A stretch of 46,567 nucleotides of DNA from Cytophagales bacterium (GTDB lineage: Bacteria > Bacteroidota > Bacteroidia > Cytophagales > Cyclobacteriaceae). The stretch covers positions 1-46,567 of the forward strand of contig DNTA01000064.1 in assembly GCA_003500135.1 (NCBI GenBank), written 5' to 3'. Shown one piece after another: positions 17,533 to 26,529 of the stretch (the stretch's first letter is position 1; every line of letters starts with the position of its first letter). The position numbers were made by a program, and so were the translations under genes. A model generated the notes under the pieces. It saw only the letters and a list, made by a program, of their open reading frames with translations. It was not told the DNA's origin and did no database searches.

Positions 17533-18225
17533 TCAGTCACGACTTCCTAAAAATAAACTGAGGTAATATAATAATGTTGCAAGAGAGCCAATGGCTGTTA
17601 CCACATATGTCATTGCCGCCCATTTCAAGGCATCTTTAGCCATGTATTGTTCCTGGGAAGTTGTAATATTCCGGTTTTGGAGCCAATTCAGCGCCCTTTT
17701 ACTGGCATCGAATTCTACGGGTAAGGTCACAAAGGCGAAAAGTGTAAATATGGCGTAACATGTAACAATAACCAATAATGCGAGCGCCGGGTTAATGATG
17801 TTTGGCAAGGCAAAAGCCCCGAACAACATGGCAAAAAACACAATATTGATCACTTTGGCGCTTACATTTTGCAGCGGGACCAGGGCCGAACGAATTTTTA
17901 AAGGTGCATACGCTTTGGAATGCTGCAAAGCATGTCCGCATTCGTGAGCAGCCACCGCTGCTGCTGCAGCATTCCTGCCAAAATACACTTCCTCGCTTAG
18001 GTTCACGGTTTTATTTACCGGATTATAGTGGTCAGTCAACTGACCTCCCGTATGCATGATCTGCACATCATATATGCCATTGTCATATAGCATTTTTTCT
18101 GCTATTTCGCTTCCGCTCATCCCTGAGCGCAATGGCGTTTGTGAATACTTTTTAAACTTACTTTTTAATCTGTAACTGACCGCCATACTGACGATCATGA
18201 CAGCTATTGCTATTATGATGATCAT
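17533..18225 (-). CDS. YugP-type zinc metallopeptidase
   Basis: This is a membrane zinc peptidase of the Zn_peptidase_2 (YugP) family, 230 residues. It has an N-terminal membrane anchor (about 1-18), the zinc site HECGHALQH (94-102), and two or three hydrophobic segments after it. QIMHTGGQLTDHYNP and TVNLSEEVYF are conserved around the catalytic cleft. The substrate is unknown. It follows the flippase-like gene after 70 nt and ends at a strong terminator, so it is probably the last gene of the pan-flippase run. Confidence 0.88.
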   Translation of the reverse strand: MIIIIAIAVMIVSMAVSYRLKSKFKKYSQTPLRSGMSGSEIAEKMLYDNGIYDVQIMHTGGQLTDHYNPVNKTVNLSEEVYFGRNAAAAAVAAHECGHALQHSKAYAPLKIRSALVPLQNVSAKVINIVFFAMLFGAFALPNIINPALALLVIVTCYAIFTLFAFVTLPVEFDASKRALNWLQNRNITTSQEQYMAKDALKWAAMTYVVTAIGSLATLLYYLSLFLGSRD

Positions 18226-18295
18226 AGTCTTTTATAATTTAATCCAGTTTTAAAACGTAAATGGAAAACGAAGGTTTACGCCTGATAAATAAAAT

Positions 18296-19333
18296 TCAGG
18301 CCTGCTGAAGAGGGGCTTTTTTCTGAAATATGGCAACAATTAAACTGATGCCTCCAAAAAAGAGAACTGAAAGGAATTGTGAGGTGTGGAGTATCAAGGC
18401 GAAGAAAACGCCATCCTCTTTTTCTATGCCGTATAACACCAATACTCCTCCTACCAACAGGTGATAGGCGCCTATTCCACCCTGAACCGGTGCCGACATG
18501 CCCAGGCCACCCATAACAAGAACGGATAATCCGGCTAAAATGCCTAAATGCGAGGTGGCTGGAATGCCAAAAAACACGACGTAAGCCATCAAAAAATACA
18601 GAAGCCATATGAATATGGTAGAGGTCCAAAAACCCACCTGGTTCTCAAGTCTTCTGATGCTCATAGCCCCATTTAATAACTCTTTAATAAAATTGACAAC
18701 TTTATTAAATAATGGCATCCGGCTCAGAAAAGCCTTGTGTTTTTTTACCAGATATATAACCAGTATCAATAGCGTGAGCGCTACAGCGCCTGCTGCAAAT
18801 AATATTGGTGCGTTGGAAGAGACACTGTCATATTTTTCCCCGAAAAATTTTGACAGAAAGTTGCCAAGGATATCAATTTGTAGGAAAAAAGTAATTACAA
18901 TCAGGGAGATCAAAATAATAAGGTCGAATACGCGTTCGGCTATTACACTTCCAATGGAGGAGCTCATGGGTACCCCTTCATTATTACGTAAAATACCACA
19001 GCGCGTGATTTCACCCGCTCTTGGAAGTAATAAATTGACAAAATAACCTGACATTACCGCGAGGAACGTTCGCCAGACCTTCAAATGTTTGTATCCCAAC
19101 GGGTTTAACAACAGGTTCCACCTGTAAGCCCGTAGAACGTGGCTGATCAATGATAAAATGATGGAAATATATATCCAGGTAAAGTTTACCTCATGAATTT
19201 TTGATTGAAGGTCGCTGAAATCGAAATCGCGATAGACAAACCACAATAAAAATGCAGCGATGACCAGGGCAGCGGAGTACTTGAATATGTTTGTAACTAT
19301 GCTTTTGTTAGTCAATGACCTCGTTTCGTTCAT
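18296..19333 (-). CDS. Flippase-like (UPF0104 / LPG synthase TM-type) membrane protein
   Basis: This 345-residue protein has about eight membrane segments and belongs to the UPF0104/AglD-like family, related to the transmembrane part of lysyl-phosphatidylglycerol synthase MprF. Landmarks are [27 protein letters not shown] and a C-terminal [12 protein letters not shown]. Members are linked to lipid or polyprenol-sugar movement or glycosylation; no catalytic domain is fused here. The start lies 26 nt inside panD, so expression is coupled to it. The role is inferred from the family. Confidence 0.75.
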   Translation of the reverse strand: MNETRSLTNKSIVTNIFKYSAALVIAAFLLWFVYRDFDFSDLQSKIHEVNFTWIYISIILSLISHVLRAYRWNLLLNPLGYKHLKVWRTFLAVMSGYFVNLLLPRAGEITRCGILRNNEGVPMSSSIGSVIAERVFDLIILISLIVITFFLQIDILGNFLSKFFGEKYDSVSSNAPILFAAGAVALTLLILVIYLVKKHKAFLSRMPLFNKVVNFIKELLNGAMSIRRLENQVGFWTSTIFIWLLYFLMAYVVFFGIPATSHLGILAGLSVLVMGGLGMSAPVQGGIGAYHLLVGGVLVLYGIEKEDGVFFALILHTSQFLSVLFFGGISLIVAIFQKKAPLQQA

Positions 19334-19658
19334 TCGGAAAAATCAGGGTTGGTTTAAATTGCCTGGCTTCTTCAAATTCCATAGAGGCGTAGGAAATAAT
19401 AATAATCACATCGCCTACCTGGACTTTTCTTGCTGCCGGGCCATTTAAGCACACCTGCCTGCTCCCTCTTTCTCCCTTAATCACATAGGTTTCCAGACGC
19501 TCACCATTATTAATGTTGACTATCTGCACTTTTTCGCCATCAATAATATTGGCTGCATCCAGCAAATCTTCATCAATAGTGATACTGCCTACATAATGCA
19601 ATTCGGCCTGTGTAACTTTTACTCTGTGGATTTTTGATTTTACTACTTCAATAAACAT
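19308..19658 (-). CDS. panD: Aspartate 1-decarboxylase
   Basis: PanD makes beta-alanine from aspartate for pantothenate and CoA synthesis. The protein has 116 residues. It is made as a proenzyme that cleaves itself at Gly24-Ser25 (HYVGSIT), creating the pyruvoyl group; Lys9, Arg54-type and Tyr58-type residues of the family appear to be present ([15 protein letters not shown]). It lies 36 nt downstream of panC, which uses its product. Confidence 0.95.
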   Translation of the reverse strand: MFIEVVKSKIHRVKVTQAELHYVGSITIDEDLLDAANIIDGEKVQIVNINNGERLETYVIKGERGSRQVCLNGPAARKVQVGDVIIIISYASMEFEEARQFKPTLIFPNERNEVID

Positions 19659-19694
19659 TACTTTCCTCGCTCACTTAATTGCCGCAAAATTAAA

Positions 19695-20543
19695 CTAAAT
19701 AATTGACACGTTGTCAATTAATCTGATATTTCCTGCAAAAACTGCAACGCAGATAGAAACGTTTTTACCCTCACCAAGGTTTTCGACCGGACGCAATGTT
19801 TTGGTATCAACTACTTCGATATACTCTGTGCAAAGCGTGCTGTGGCGGTCTACCTCCTCAATAAATGATTTTTTAGCAGCTTCAAACGATGTTTCTTGTT
19901 TGGATAGACGCTCAGAAATCAACTCAAGGTTTCTATATATGGCAGGCGCTTCTTTTCTTTCTTCATCGTTGAGCCGAGCATTTCTTGATGACATGGCAAG
20001 TCCATCTTTTTCCCTTACAATAGGGTAAGGGATTATTTCGATATCAAAATTCAGGTCGTGCACCATTTTTTTAATAATGGTTAATTGCTGCAGGTCTTTT
20101 TTTCCGAAATAAGCACGATCGGGTTGTACAATGTTAAAAAGCTTACCCACTACCAGTCCTACTCCATCAAAATGGCCTGGCCGATGTGCCCCTTCCATGA
20201 TCGAATTCAAATATCCGAATTGAATTTTGGTTAGTGGTTCTTCCGGGTAGATCTCATTTTCCTCAGGCACAAATACAAAATCACAATTTTCAGCTTCTAA
20301 TAACTGCAAATCAGTTTCCAGGGAGCGGGGGTATTTTTTAAGATCTTCCGGGTTGTTAAATTGTGTGGGGTTGACAAATATGCTGGCGACAACGACGTCG
20401 TTTTCCCGCCTGGCAGCAGACACAAGCTCTAAATGCCCTCTGTGCAAAGCGCCCATAGTAGGAACGAGACCGACTTTTTTACCACGCACTTTTTGGACTG
20501 ATATTTGTGACCTCAGTTCGTGAATATGTTTGAAAACCTGCAT
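19695..20543 (-). CDS. panC: Pantoate-beta-alanine ligase
   Basis: PanC joins pantoate and beta-alanine with ATP to make pantothenate, 282 residues. The nucleotidyl-transferase motif PTMGALHRGH (28-37), FVNPTQFNNPEDLKKYPR, FGKKDLQQL and MSSRN are all present. It is first in a minus-strand run panC-panD-flippase-yugP. The later steps panB and panE are not in the window. Confidence 0.97.
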   Translation of the reverse strand: MQVFKHIHELRSQISVQKVRGKKVGLVPTMGALHRGHLELVSAARRENDVVVASIFVNPTQFNNPEDLKKYPRSLETDLQLLEAENCDFVFVPEENEIYPEEPLTKIQFGYLNSIMEGAHRPGHFDGVGLVVGKLFNIVQPDRAYFGKKDLQQLTIIKKMVHDLNFDIEIIPYPIVREKDGLAMSSRNARLNDEERKEAPAIYRNLELISERLSKQETSFEAAKKSFIEEVDRHSTLCTEYIEVVDTKTLRPVENLGEGKNVSICVAVFAGNIRLIDNVSII

Positions 20544-20565
20544 AACAACAAAATGAAGCGGGGCG

Positions 20566-20573
20566 CAAATGTA
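20566..20573 (-). promoter_or_regulatory. Candidate panC promoter -7 box
   Basis: TACATTTG on the minus strand matches TAnnTTTG and lies 22 nt before the panC ATG. The 118-nt gap holds this box and the divergent one for the GT5-like gene. Confidence 0.45.
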
Positions 20574-20594
20574 AGGCTTATTTTATTATTCAGC

Positions 20595-20625
20595 TTGAAT
20601 ATGGACAATTATTTTCGTAATTTTG
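20595..20625 (+). promoter_or_regulatory. Promoter of the GT5-like/DUF4270/glmS run
   Basis: TTG at 20595-20597 is followed by 20 nt and then TAATTTTG at 20618-20625, fitting the Bacteroidota -33/-7 arrangement. The ATG is at 20662. Confidence 0.5.
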
Positions 20626-20661
20626 CATGATCTTTTAGAGAAAACAAATATTAGCGTTACT

Positions 20662-21474
20662 ATGTCAAATAAGTTTAGAATCCTTTACGTAGCTAGCGAA
20701 ATCAATCCTTTTCTTCAAACCTCCGAAGTTGCCGAACTGGTAAGAAAACTGCCGCAGGCCATGCAGGAACGTGGAATGGAGATCAGGATTTTGGTGCCGA
20801 GGTTTGGTTTGATCAACGAGCGAAAGAACCGTTTACACGAAGTAGTTCGCTTGTCGGGAATCAACATCGCAGTAGGGGAAGAGGAGAAGCCTTTGGTTAT
20901 TAAGGTGGCATCAATACCGAATGCCAAGTTACAAGTGTACTTCATTGATAATGAAGATTACTTCCACAGAAAGTATGTTTTTTATGATAAGGAAAACAAC
21001 TTTTATGAGGATAATGACGAGCGTGCCATTTTCTTTTGCAAGGGCGTGCTTGAGACCGTAAAAAAATTAGGATGGGCGCCCGATGTGGTTCATTGCAATG
21101 ATTGGATCACCAGTCTTATCCCAATGTATTTAAAAACAACTTACAAAAACGATCCTATATTTAAGAATGCCAAGTCGGTATTCACGGTATACGATACCCC
21201 ATTCTCGCATAAATTTGATGGCGACCTGCTTGATAAAGTCAAAATGATGGATATTGACGACTCCGCGCTTTCACCACTCAAATCGGGTGATTTTGAAGGG
21301 TTCGTAAAAGTGGGAATTGAATATGCGGATGCAGTGATTAAATCAGAAGTAGAATTCAAAAACGGCTTAAATGCACTTTTCAAAAACATCGAAGATAAGA
21401 AAGTCGACACCATCGAGAAAGGAGATAACTGCGAAGAATCGTATTTTAATTTGTATAATGAACTTATGGGATAA
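20662..21474 (+). CDS. Stand-alone glycogen synthase N-terminal (GT5) domain protein
   Basis: This 270-residue protein matches only the N-terminal half of glycogen/starch synthase: ILYVASEINPF, RILVPRFG, DVVHCNDW and FTVYDT follow the GT5 order. A full GlgA has about 480 residues, and the C-terminal nucleotide-sugar-binding Rossmann domain is absent. The ADP-glucose KxGG motif is replaced by QTSE (residues 19-22), so glycogen synthase activity is doubtful. The start is ATG 20662; the frame is open to a TTG at 20623 inside the promoter. It overlaps the DUF4270 lipoprotein gene by 17 nt. I read it as a binding or regulatory domain. Automatic labels as glycogen synthase are likely misleading. 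Confidence 0.7.
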   Translation: MSNKFRILYVASEINPFLQTSEVAELVRKLPQAMQERGMEIRILVPRFGLINERKNRLHEVVRLSGINIAVGEEEKPLVIKVASIPNAKLQVYFIDNEDYFHRKYVFYDKENNFYEDNDERAIFFCKGVLETVKKLGWAPDVVHCNDWITSLIPMYLKTTYKNDPIFKNAKSVFTVYDTPFSHKFDGDLLDKVKMMDIDDSALSPLKSGDFEGFVKVGIEYADAVIKSEVEFKNGLNALFKNIEDKKVDTIEKGDNCEESYFNLYNELMG

Positions 21475-22882
21475 AAAAGCAGGGCTGTTCCTAATCGGAA
21501 TGGCCCTTGCCATTTTTTCATGTGAAGACCCGGGAACCATCGGGTTGGAACTTGAACCTGGAAACGCCGATTTTGTCGCCGATTTTTTTGAATTCCAGAT
21601 TGAGGCCAAGCAAGTACAGGGCGAACCTTTTTACGTCAGAAAAGATGCACTATTCCTGCAATTTAAAGACAACGAAATTGTAACGGATGAGGATGGCAAT
21701 ATTCTTTACGATACAGTAGGAGGTGGTGATGTGCTTGGTAAAGTTTTAATGGGCGAGATGGAAGACCCCGACCTTGGTAAGGTTTCATTGACTACCTATG
21801 CCCAGTTTGTAGTGGATACCTCCCAGTATATAAGGCCTGATAATGGTTGGGTTTTTGATAGCACAAAGCTTTTTTTGGGGGTCGACTATGTGACCGGGAC
21901 CTATTTTAATTCACCACAAACTTTTACGTTACACGAACTGCAAGATGATGTAGGTGAAAATGTAAAATTCAACGAAGCGCTAAATTTTGACGAAACCGTA
22001 ATCGGGCGATGTGAAATAGGCGAAGATACGATTCATGCCTATTACGAAAACAGCGCTTCGATATTCACAGAGTTCGAGGTCAACGAAAGTTTTGCCCAGA
22101 AATTTTATAATGAATTAAGAAGCCTCGACGATAGTACGTTTTACTTCCAGGACAGGTTTAGAGAGTTCTTCAAAGGATTTGTGATAAAACCGGAAAGTAC
22201 AAACGGCATTTTTGGCATTAATCCACGGCTAAACACAAGGCTGGTTGTATACTATCATAATGAATCCGATACATCTCAAATGAATATATTTTGGTCGGGC
22301 TCTAATTACTATCATCAGATAGCGTACGATAGATCTGCGACAGAATTGGCAGGCGTAAATATTGATAACCTTCCAACAGAAACGGTTAGTCCTTATTTGT
22401 ATGGTCAATCCGGCACGAGTATGCTGCCTTACTTCACTTTGGATAACGTCATAGAGGCATTCGACACAATTGATGCTTTCGTAATCAATAGGTCTGAACT
22501 TTCTTTGGAAATAGAGTTGCCTACTGATACAACACTTTGGGTGTCTTCATCATTGTTTGGTTACCTTGAGGAAGGTTTCGGATATGATAGCCTTGCTCAT
22601 ATTTTCACTGGTGGGACTAGTGGTAATGTTTTGAGAAGTAACAGGCAAAATCTACTGTTCCAAATGAACAGGGTACAGGAAAACGACTCTACGAACTTTT
22701 TCAGGACTACTTTAGACGGAGTTGCCCAGGTAGATATACTAACTTCTATATTGAGAGGAAATATTGGCAGCGATATTTTACTGGTGCCTAGTCCAGGTGA
22801 TTTTGGTACCACTGTCAACTCCATAAAGATCAAAAAGGAAAGTTTCCATATAAAAATTTACTATTCAAAGTTAAAAAACTGA
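21458..22882 (+). CDS. DUF4270 lipoprotein
   Basis: This 474-residue protein starts at ATG 21458 inside the GT5-like gene. A lipoprotein signal ends in LAIFSC (lipidation at Cys22), followed by EDPGTIGLELEP, the usual start of DUF4270 proteins. The rest is beta-rich with many aromatic residues and no clear membrane segment, so it is probably attached to the outer membrane. The function of DUF4270 is unknown. glmS begins 4 nt after the stop, so the three genes are one operon. Confidence 0.75.
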   Translation: MNLWDKKAGLFLIGMALAIFSCEDPGTIGLELEPGNADFVADFFEFQIEAKQVQGEPFYVRKDALFLQFKDNEIVTDEDGNILYDTVGGGDVLGKVLMGEMEDPDLGKVSLTTYAQFVVDTSQYIRPDNGWVFDSTKLFLGVDYVTGTYFNSPQTFTLHELQDDVGENVKFNEALNFDETVIGRCEIGEDTIHAYYENSASIFTEFEVNESFAQKFYNELRSLDDSTFYFQDRFREFFKGFVIKPESTNGIFGINPRLNTRLVVYYHNESDTSQMNIFWSGSNYYHQIAYDRSATELAGVNIDNLPTETVSPYLYGQSGTSMLPYFTLDNVIEAFDTIDAFVINRSELSLEIELPTDTTLWVSSSLFGYLEEGFGYDSLAHIFTGGTSGNVLRSNRQNLLFQMNRVQENDSTNFFRTTLDGVAQVDILTSILRGNIGSDILLVPSPGDFGTTVNSIKIKKESFHIKIYYSKLKN

Positions 22883-22886
22883 CCCC

Positions 22887-24725
22887 ATGTGCGGTATAGT
22901 AGGATATATTGGCAACAGAGATGCCTATGAGGTGATCGTCAAAGGACTAAAAAGACTGGAGTACCGAGGTTATGATAGTGCGGGGATAGCCCTTTCAAAA
23001 GATGATCACCTACAACTTTATAAAAAACAAGGTAAGGTAAAAGACCTGGAGGACTTCATCGGTGAGTCTGATAAAACAGGAACTTTGGGTATAGGCCATA
23101 CCAGATGGGCCACTCACGGACCTCCAAATGATACTAACGCTCATCCGCATACATCCACTGATGGCAGCCTTGCCATTATTCATAACGGGATCATTGAAAA
23201 CTATTCTTCCATTAAGCAAGAGCTGATCAACAAAGGCCATACTTTTCAGAGTGATACCGATACTGAAGTTGTGGTACACTTTATTGAAGACATACAAAAG
23301 AACAATAATTGTTCGCTTGACGAAGCTGTCCGCCTGGCTTTAAATAAGATCGTTGGCGCCTATGCCATATTGGTGATTTCAAAAGACAACCCCAATCAAA
23401 TGATTGCTGCCCGAAAGGGAAGCCCTTTGGTAATTGGAGTAGGCAGAGGCGAATATTTCCTGGCCTCGGATGCCACACCGATAGTGGAATACACCAATGA
23501 AGTTATTTACCTGAACGATTACGAAATTGCCGTAATCAGCAGAGAAGAGATTTTAATTAGAAGTATTCAGGATGTACCTACTACTCCATACATCCAAACC
23601 CTGGACCTCGAGCTTGAAGCCATAGAAAAAGGTGGGTTTGACCATTTCATGCTGAAGGAGATATTCGAACAGCCAAAGGCACTGAGGGATGCGATGAGAG
23701 GTCGCTTAAATGCCGAGAAGGGTTATCTTGTACTTGGTGGAATAAGGGAATACGCCAATAGGTTGATCAACGCAGATCGAATTATAATTCTTGCCTGCGG
23801 TACTTCATGGCATGCCGGGCTGGTAGCAGAGTACTTCTTTGAAGATTTTTGCCGCATTCCGGTGGAGGTGGAATATGCTTCGGAATTCCGGTACCGAAAC
23901 CCCGTGATCAGAGAAGGAGATGTGGTTATCGCTATATCTCAGTCGGGTGAAACGGCAGATACCCTCGCCGCAATAGAATTGGCCCGTTCCAAAGGCTCAA
24001 TCATATTTGGTGTTTGTAATGTGGTTGGTTCTTCTATTGCAAGAGCTACACACGAAGGGGCGTACATTCATGCCGGTCCCGAGATTGGAGTAGCCTCAAC
24101 CAAAGCTTTTACGGGCCAATTGACCGTTCTTATTATGATGGCTCTTCGTGTGGCTTACAAAAAGGGCACTATTTCTGAACGCAGATACCACGAACTATTA
24201 GTGGAAATGGAAACTATTCCCTCAAAGGTGGAAAAAGCGCTGGAGTTGAATGATGAGATCCTCAAGATTTCAGAAATGTTTAAGGACGCCAGAAACTTTT
24301 TATACCTGGGTAGAGGCTATAACTTTCCGGTAGCGCTTGAAGGTGCGCTCAAACTTAAAGAGATTTCCTATATTCATGCAGAGGGCTATCCTGCTGCTGA
24401 AATGAAACACGGGCCCATAGCTTTGATTGACGAAGAAATGCCCGTTGTGTTCATTGCCACAAGTGATAGTTCGTATGAAAAAATCATATCGAACATTCAG
24501 GAGGTAAAGGCCAGGAAAGGAAAAGTTATTGCAGTAGTTACCGAAGGGGACAGGCTTATTCCGAAAATGGCTGATTTCGTTATTGAAGTTCCTAAAACAC
24601 ATGAAGCGATAATGCCACTGGTTTCCGTAATTCCACTGCAATTACTGTCATACCATATTGCTGTGTTACGTGGTTGTAATGTGGATCAACCCAGAAACCT
24701 GGCAAAATCAGTTACTGTGGAATAA
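22887..24725 (+). CDS. glmS: Glutamine-fructose-6-phosphate aminotransferase
   Basis: GlmS makes glucosamine-6-phosphate from fructose-6-phosphate and glutamine, the entry step to peptidoglycan and LPS amino sugars. The protein has 612 residues. It begins MCGIVGYIG with the nucleophile Cys2 and has the glutaminase motif HTRWATHG. Two SIS sugar-isomerase domains follow (SQSGETADT in the first, GRGYNFPVALEGALKLKE in the second), with the C-terminal PRNLAKSVTVE. It is complete and standard. The stop is 2 nt from the convergent cdaA stop. Confidence 0.98.
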   Translation: MCGIVGYIGNRDAYEVIVKGLKRLEYRGYDSAGIALSKDDHLQLYKKQGKVKDLEDFIGESDKTGTLGIGHTRWATHGPPNDTNAHPHTSTDGSLAIIHNGIIENYSSIKQELINKGHTFQSDTDTEVVVHFIEDIQKNNNCSLDEAVRLALNKIVGAYAILVISKDNPNQMIAARKGSPLVIGVGRGEYFLASDATPIVEYTNEVIYLNDYEIAVISREEILIRSIQDVPTTPYIQTLDLELEAIEKGGFDHFMLKEIFEQPKALRDAMRGRLNAEKGYLVLGGIREYANRLINADRIIILACGTSWHAGLVAEYFFEDFCRIPVEVEYASEFRYRNPVIREGDVVIAISQSGETADTLAAIELARSKGSIIFGVCNVVGSSIARATHEGAYIHAGPEIGVASTKAFTGQLTVLIMMALRVAYKKGTISERRYHELLVEMETIPSKVEKALELNDEILKISEMFKDARNFLYLGRGYNFPVALEGALKLKEISYIHAEGYPAAEMKHGPIALIDEEMPVVFIATSDSSYEKIISNIQEVKARKGKVIAVVTEGDRLIPKMADFVIEVPKTHEAIMPLVSVIPLQLLSYHIAVLRGCNVDQPRNLAKSVTVE

Positions 24726-24727
24726 TA

Positions 24728-25639
24728 CTAACTCTTAGTGCCGGCTTCTTTCAGGCTGGCGCTATCTTGCTCTTCCTGACTGCTTATTTCTTCTTTCAGG
24801 ATTTTTTCAAATTTCGTCTCCTCCTTGTTTTCCGAGAATTCCTCTTCATCCATTAGATAAGCATTGATCTTTGAGCGAAGCTCTTTTGGAGAAAGGTTAT
24901 GGTCAATCATACCGTTCCTCACAAGGCTCAACTGTCCGGTTTCTTCTGATATAACCAATACAAGCGTGTCAGTTGCCTCGCTCATACCTATTGCCGCACG
25001 ATGCCGCAAACCAAATTGGGCAGGCAGATCGTCGCGATCAGTTACGGGAAGAATACACCTTGCTGCAAGAATTTTATTGTTGTGTATGATTACTGCACCA
25101 TCGTGTAAGGGGCTGTATTTGTTAAATATAGATAGTAATATCCTTTTGCTGATCAGGCCGTCAATTCGATCCCCCGAATCAACGTAGAATTTTAGTTCTG
25201 ATGTTTTGGAAAAGACGATCAGCGCACCGGTATTGGTTGCCCCCATGGTTTTACAGGCTTCAATAATAGGTGTAATGTTGATATGGCGGCCCTCGCCGTT
25301 CCTGTTCCACGGGAAACCCTTAAATATATTTTCTTTATTAAAAGATGTCGACTTTCCGATTAACAATAAAAACTTTCTGATCTCCTGTTGAAAAAGAATG
25401 ATAACGGCAATCACTCCTACACCCATAAACTGCCCGAGAATGGAAGTAAGCAATTCCATGTCAGCAGCTTTCACGACTAGAAAAATAAGATAAAGGGATA
25501 AAAAGCCAAGGAATACCTTTACGGCCATACTTCCTTTCATGAGCTTATAGACCTGATACAAAAGTACGGATACTGCCAGTATATCGAGCACATCTACAAA
25601 CTCAATGTTCAAAAAGCCGATGGAAAAACCTAATATCAA
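24728..25639 (-). CDS. cdaA: Diadenylate cyclase CdaA
   Basis: CdaA makes the second messenger c-di-AMP from two ATP at the membrane. The 303-residue protein has three N-terminal hydrophobic segments (to about residue 95) and a DAC domain with DGA (180-182) and RHR (212-214). A charged C-terminal tail of about 45 residues is rich in Glu and Lys. The start is TTG 25639, overlapping the folP stop as TTGA; no ATG is near and the N-terminus fits relatives from there. Unlike Firmicutes there is no cdaR or glmM beside it, but glmS is convergent and adjacent. Confidence 0.9.
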   Translation of the reverse strand: MILGFSIGFLNIEFVDVLDILAVSVLLYQVYKLMKGSMAVKVFLGFLSLYLIFLVVKAADMELLTSILGQFMGVGVIAVIILFQQEIRKFLLLIGKSTSFNKENIFKGFPWNRNGEGRHINITPIIEACKTMGATNTGALIVFSKTSELKFYVDSGDRIDGLISKRILLSIFNKYSPLHDGAVIIHNNKILAARCILPVTDRDDLPAQFGLRHRAAIGMSEATDTLVLVISEETGQLSLVRNGMIDHNLSPKELRSKINAYLMDEEEFSENKEETKFEKILKEEISSQEEQDSASLKEAGTKS

Positions 25640-26493
25640 TTATTTATGAATTTAAAGAGTTGTATTATTTCTTTTGTTTCTTTTACATCATGGACACGCA
25701 ATATATCCGCTCCTTTCAGCAAAGCTATGGAGTTTAGGGCAGTTGTGCCGTTTAATGCATCTTCGGGATTCACTTTTAATGTACGCCAGATCATTGATTT
25801 CCTTGAAAGACCAACCAGGATTGGTCTTTCCAAAATCTGAAACGCCTGTAAATTGCTGAACAACTCAAAGTTCTGTTCAACCGTTTTGGCGAATCCAAAC
25901 CCGGGGTCAATGATCACATCACCAACCCCCCTTTTTTCAAGATCAAAAAGTTTGTTTTGAAGTACCGAAATCACATCCTGTACCACATTATTATACTCAG
26001 TTTTTTGGGTCATTGTTTTCGGATCGCCCCGCATATGCATTAAAATGTAAGGAACGCGATAGTGCGCTATTGTATCAAACATGTTTTCATCAAGTGTCCC
26101 ACCCGATACATCATTTACCATGTGTGCCCCTGCTTCAATGGCCTTGGCTGCAACCTGACTGCGAAAAGTATCTATCGAAATGGAAATATCAGGAAACTCC
26201 TCTGCTATTTTCTCAACCGCCGGTATAACACGTTCCAGTTCTTCGTCAATACTTACTTCATCAGCGCCCGGGCGAGTAGAGTACCCTCCAAGATCCAGGA
26301 TGTCTGCCCCATTTTCATTATGTTGCCTTGCTTTGATAAGCATGTCCTCAATTTCACGGCTTCGGCTTCCAGGGAAAAATGAATCTGGTGTGATATTTAT
26401 TATACCCATGATCAATGGATGGCCCAGGGCTTTTATTTTTCCACCAATATTCAGTATCTTTTTTTTCCAAAAAACTTTATCTTTCGCGATCAA
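25636..26493 (-). CDS. folP: Dihydropteroate synthase
   Basis: FolP condenses p-aminobenzoate with hydroxymethyl-dihydropterin diphosphate in folate synthesis and is the target of sulfonamides. The protein has 285 residues. MGIINITPDSF, DLGGYSTRPGA, NDVSGG, DPGFGFAKT and the final RVHD are all in place. The start appears to be TTG 26493, as there is no ATG before the core. The stop overlaps the cdaA start by 4 nt. The divergent DUF1599 gene starts 36 nt away, so the two promoters must be overlapping or nested in coding sequence. Confidence 0.95.
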   Translation of the reverse strand: MIAKDKVFWKKKILNIGGKIKALGHPLIMGIINITPDSFFPGSRSREIEDMLIKARQHNENGADILDLGGYSTRPGADEVSIDEELERVIPAVEKIAEEFPDISISIDTFRSQVAAKAIEAGAHMVNDVSGGTLDENMFDTIAHYRVPYILMHMRGDPKTMTQKTEYNNVVQDVISVLQNKLFDLEKRGVGDVIIDPGFGFAKTVEQNFELFSNLQAFQILERPILVGLSRKSMIWRTLKVNPEDALNGTTALNSIALLKGADILRVHDVKETKEIIQLFKFINN

Positions 26494-26529
26494 ATCAGGA
26501 CTTTTTCAACTAGAAAAAAATAAAAAATA

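Noticed and set aside
18276..18629. 117-codon frame over the end of the flippase-like gene
   Set aside because: It is an overlapping frame on the same strand with unlikely composition (many Arg, Trp, His) and no start signal.
20662..21474. Functional glycogen synthase
   Set aside because: The C-terminal domain is missing, the KxGG motif is lost and no glycogen genes are nearby.
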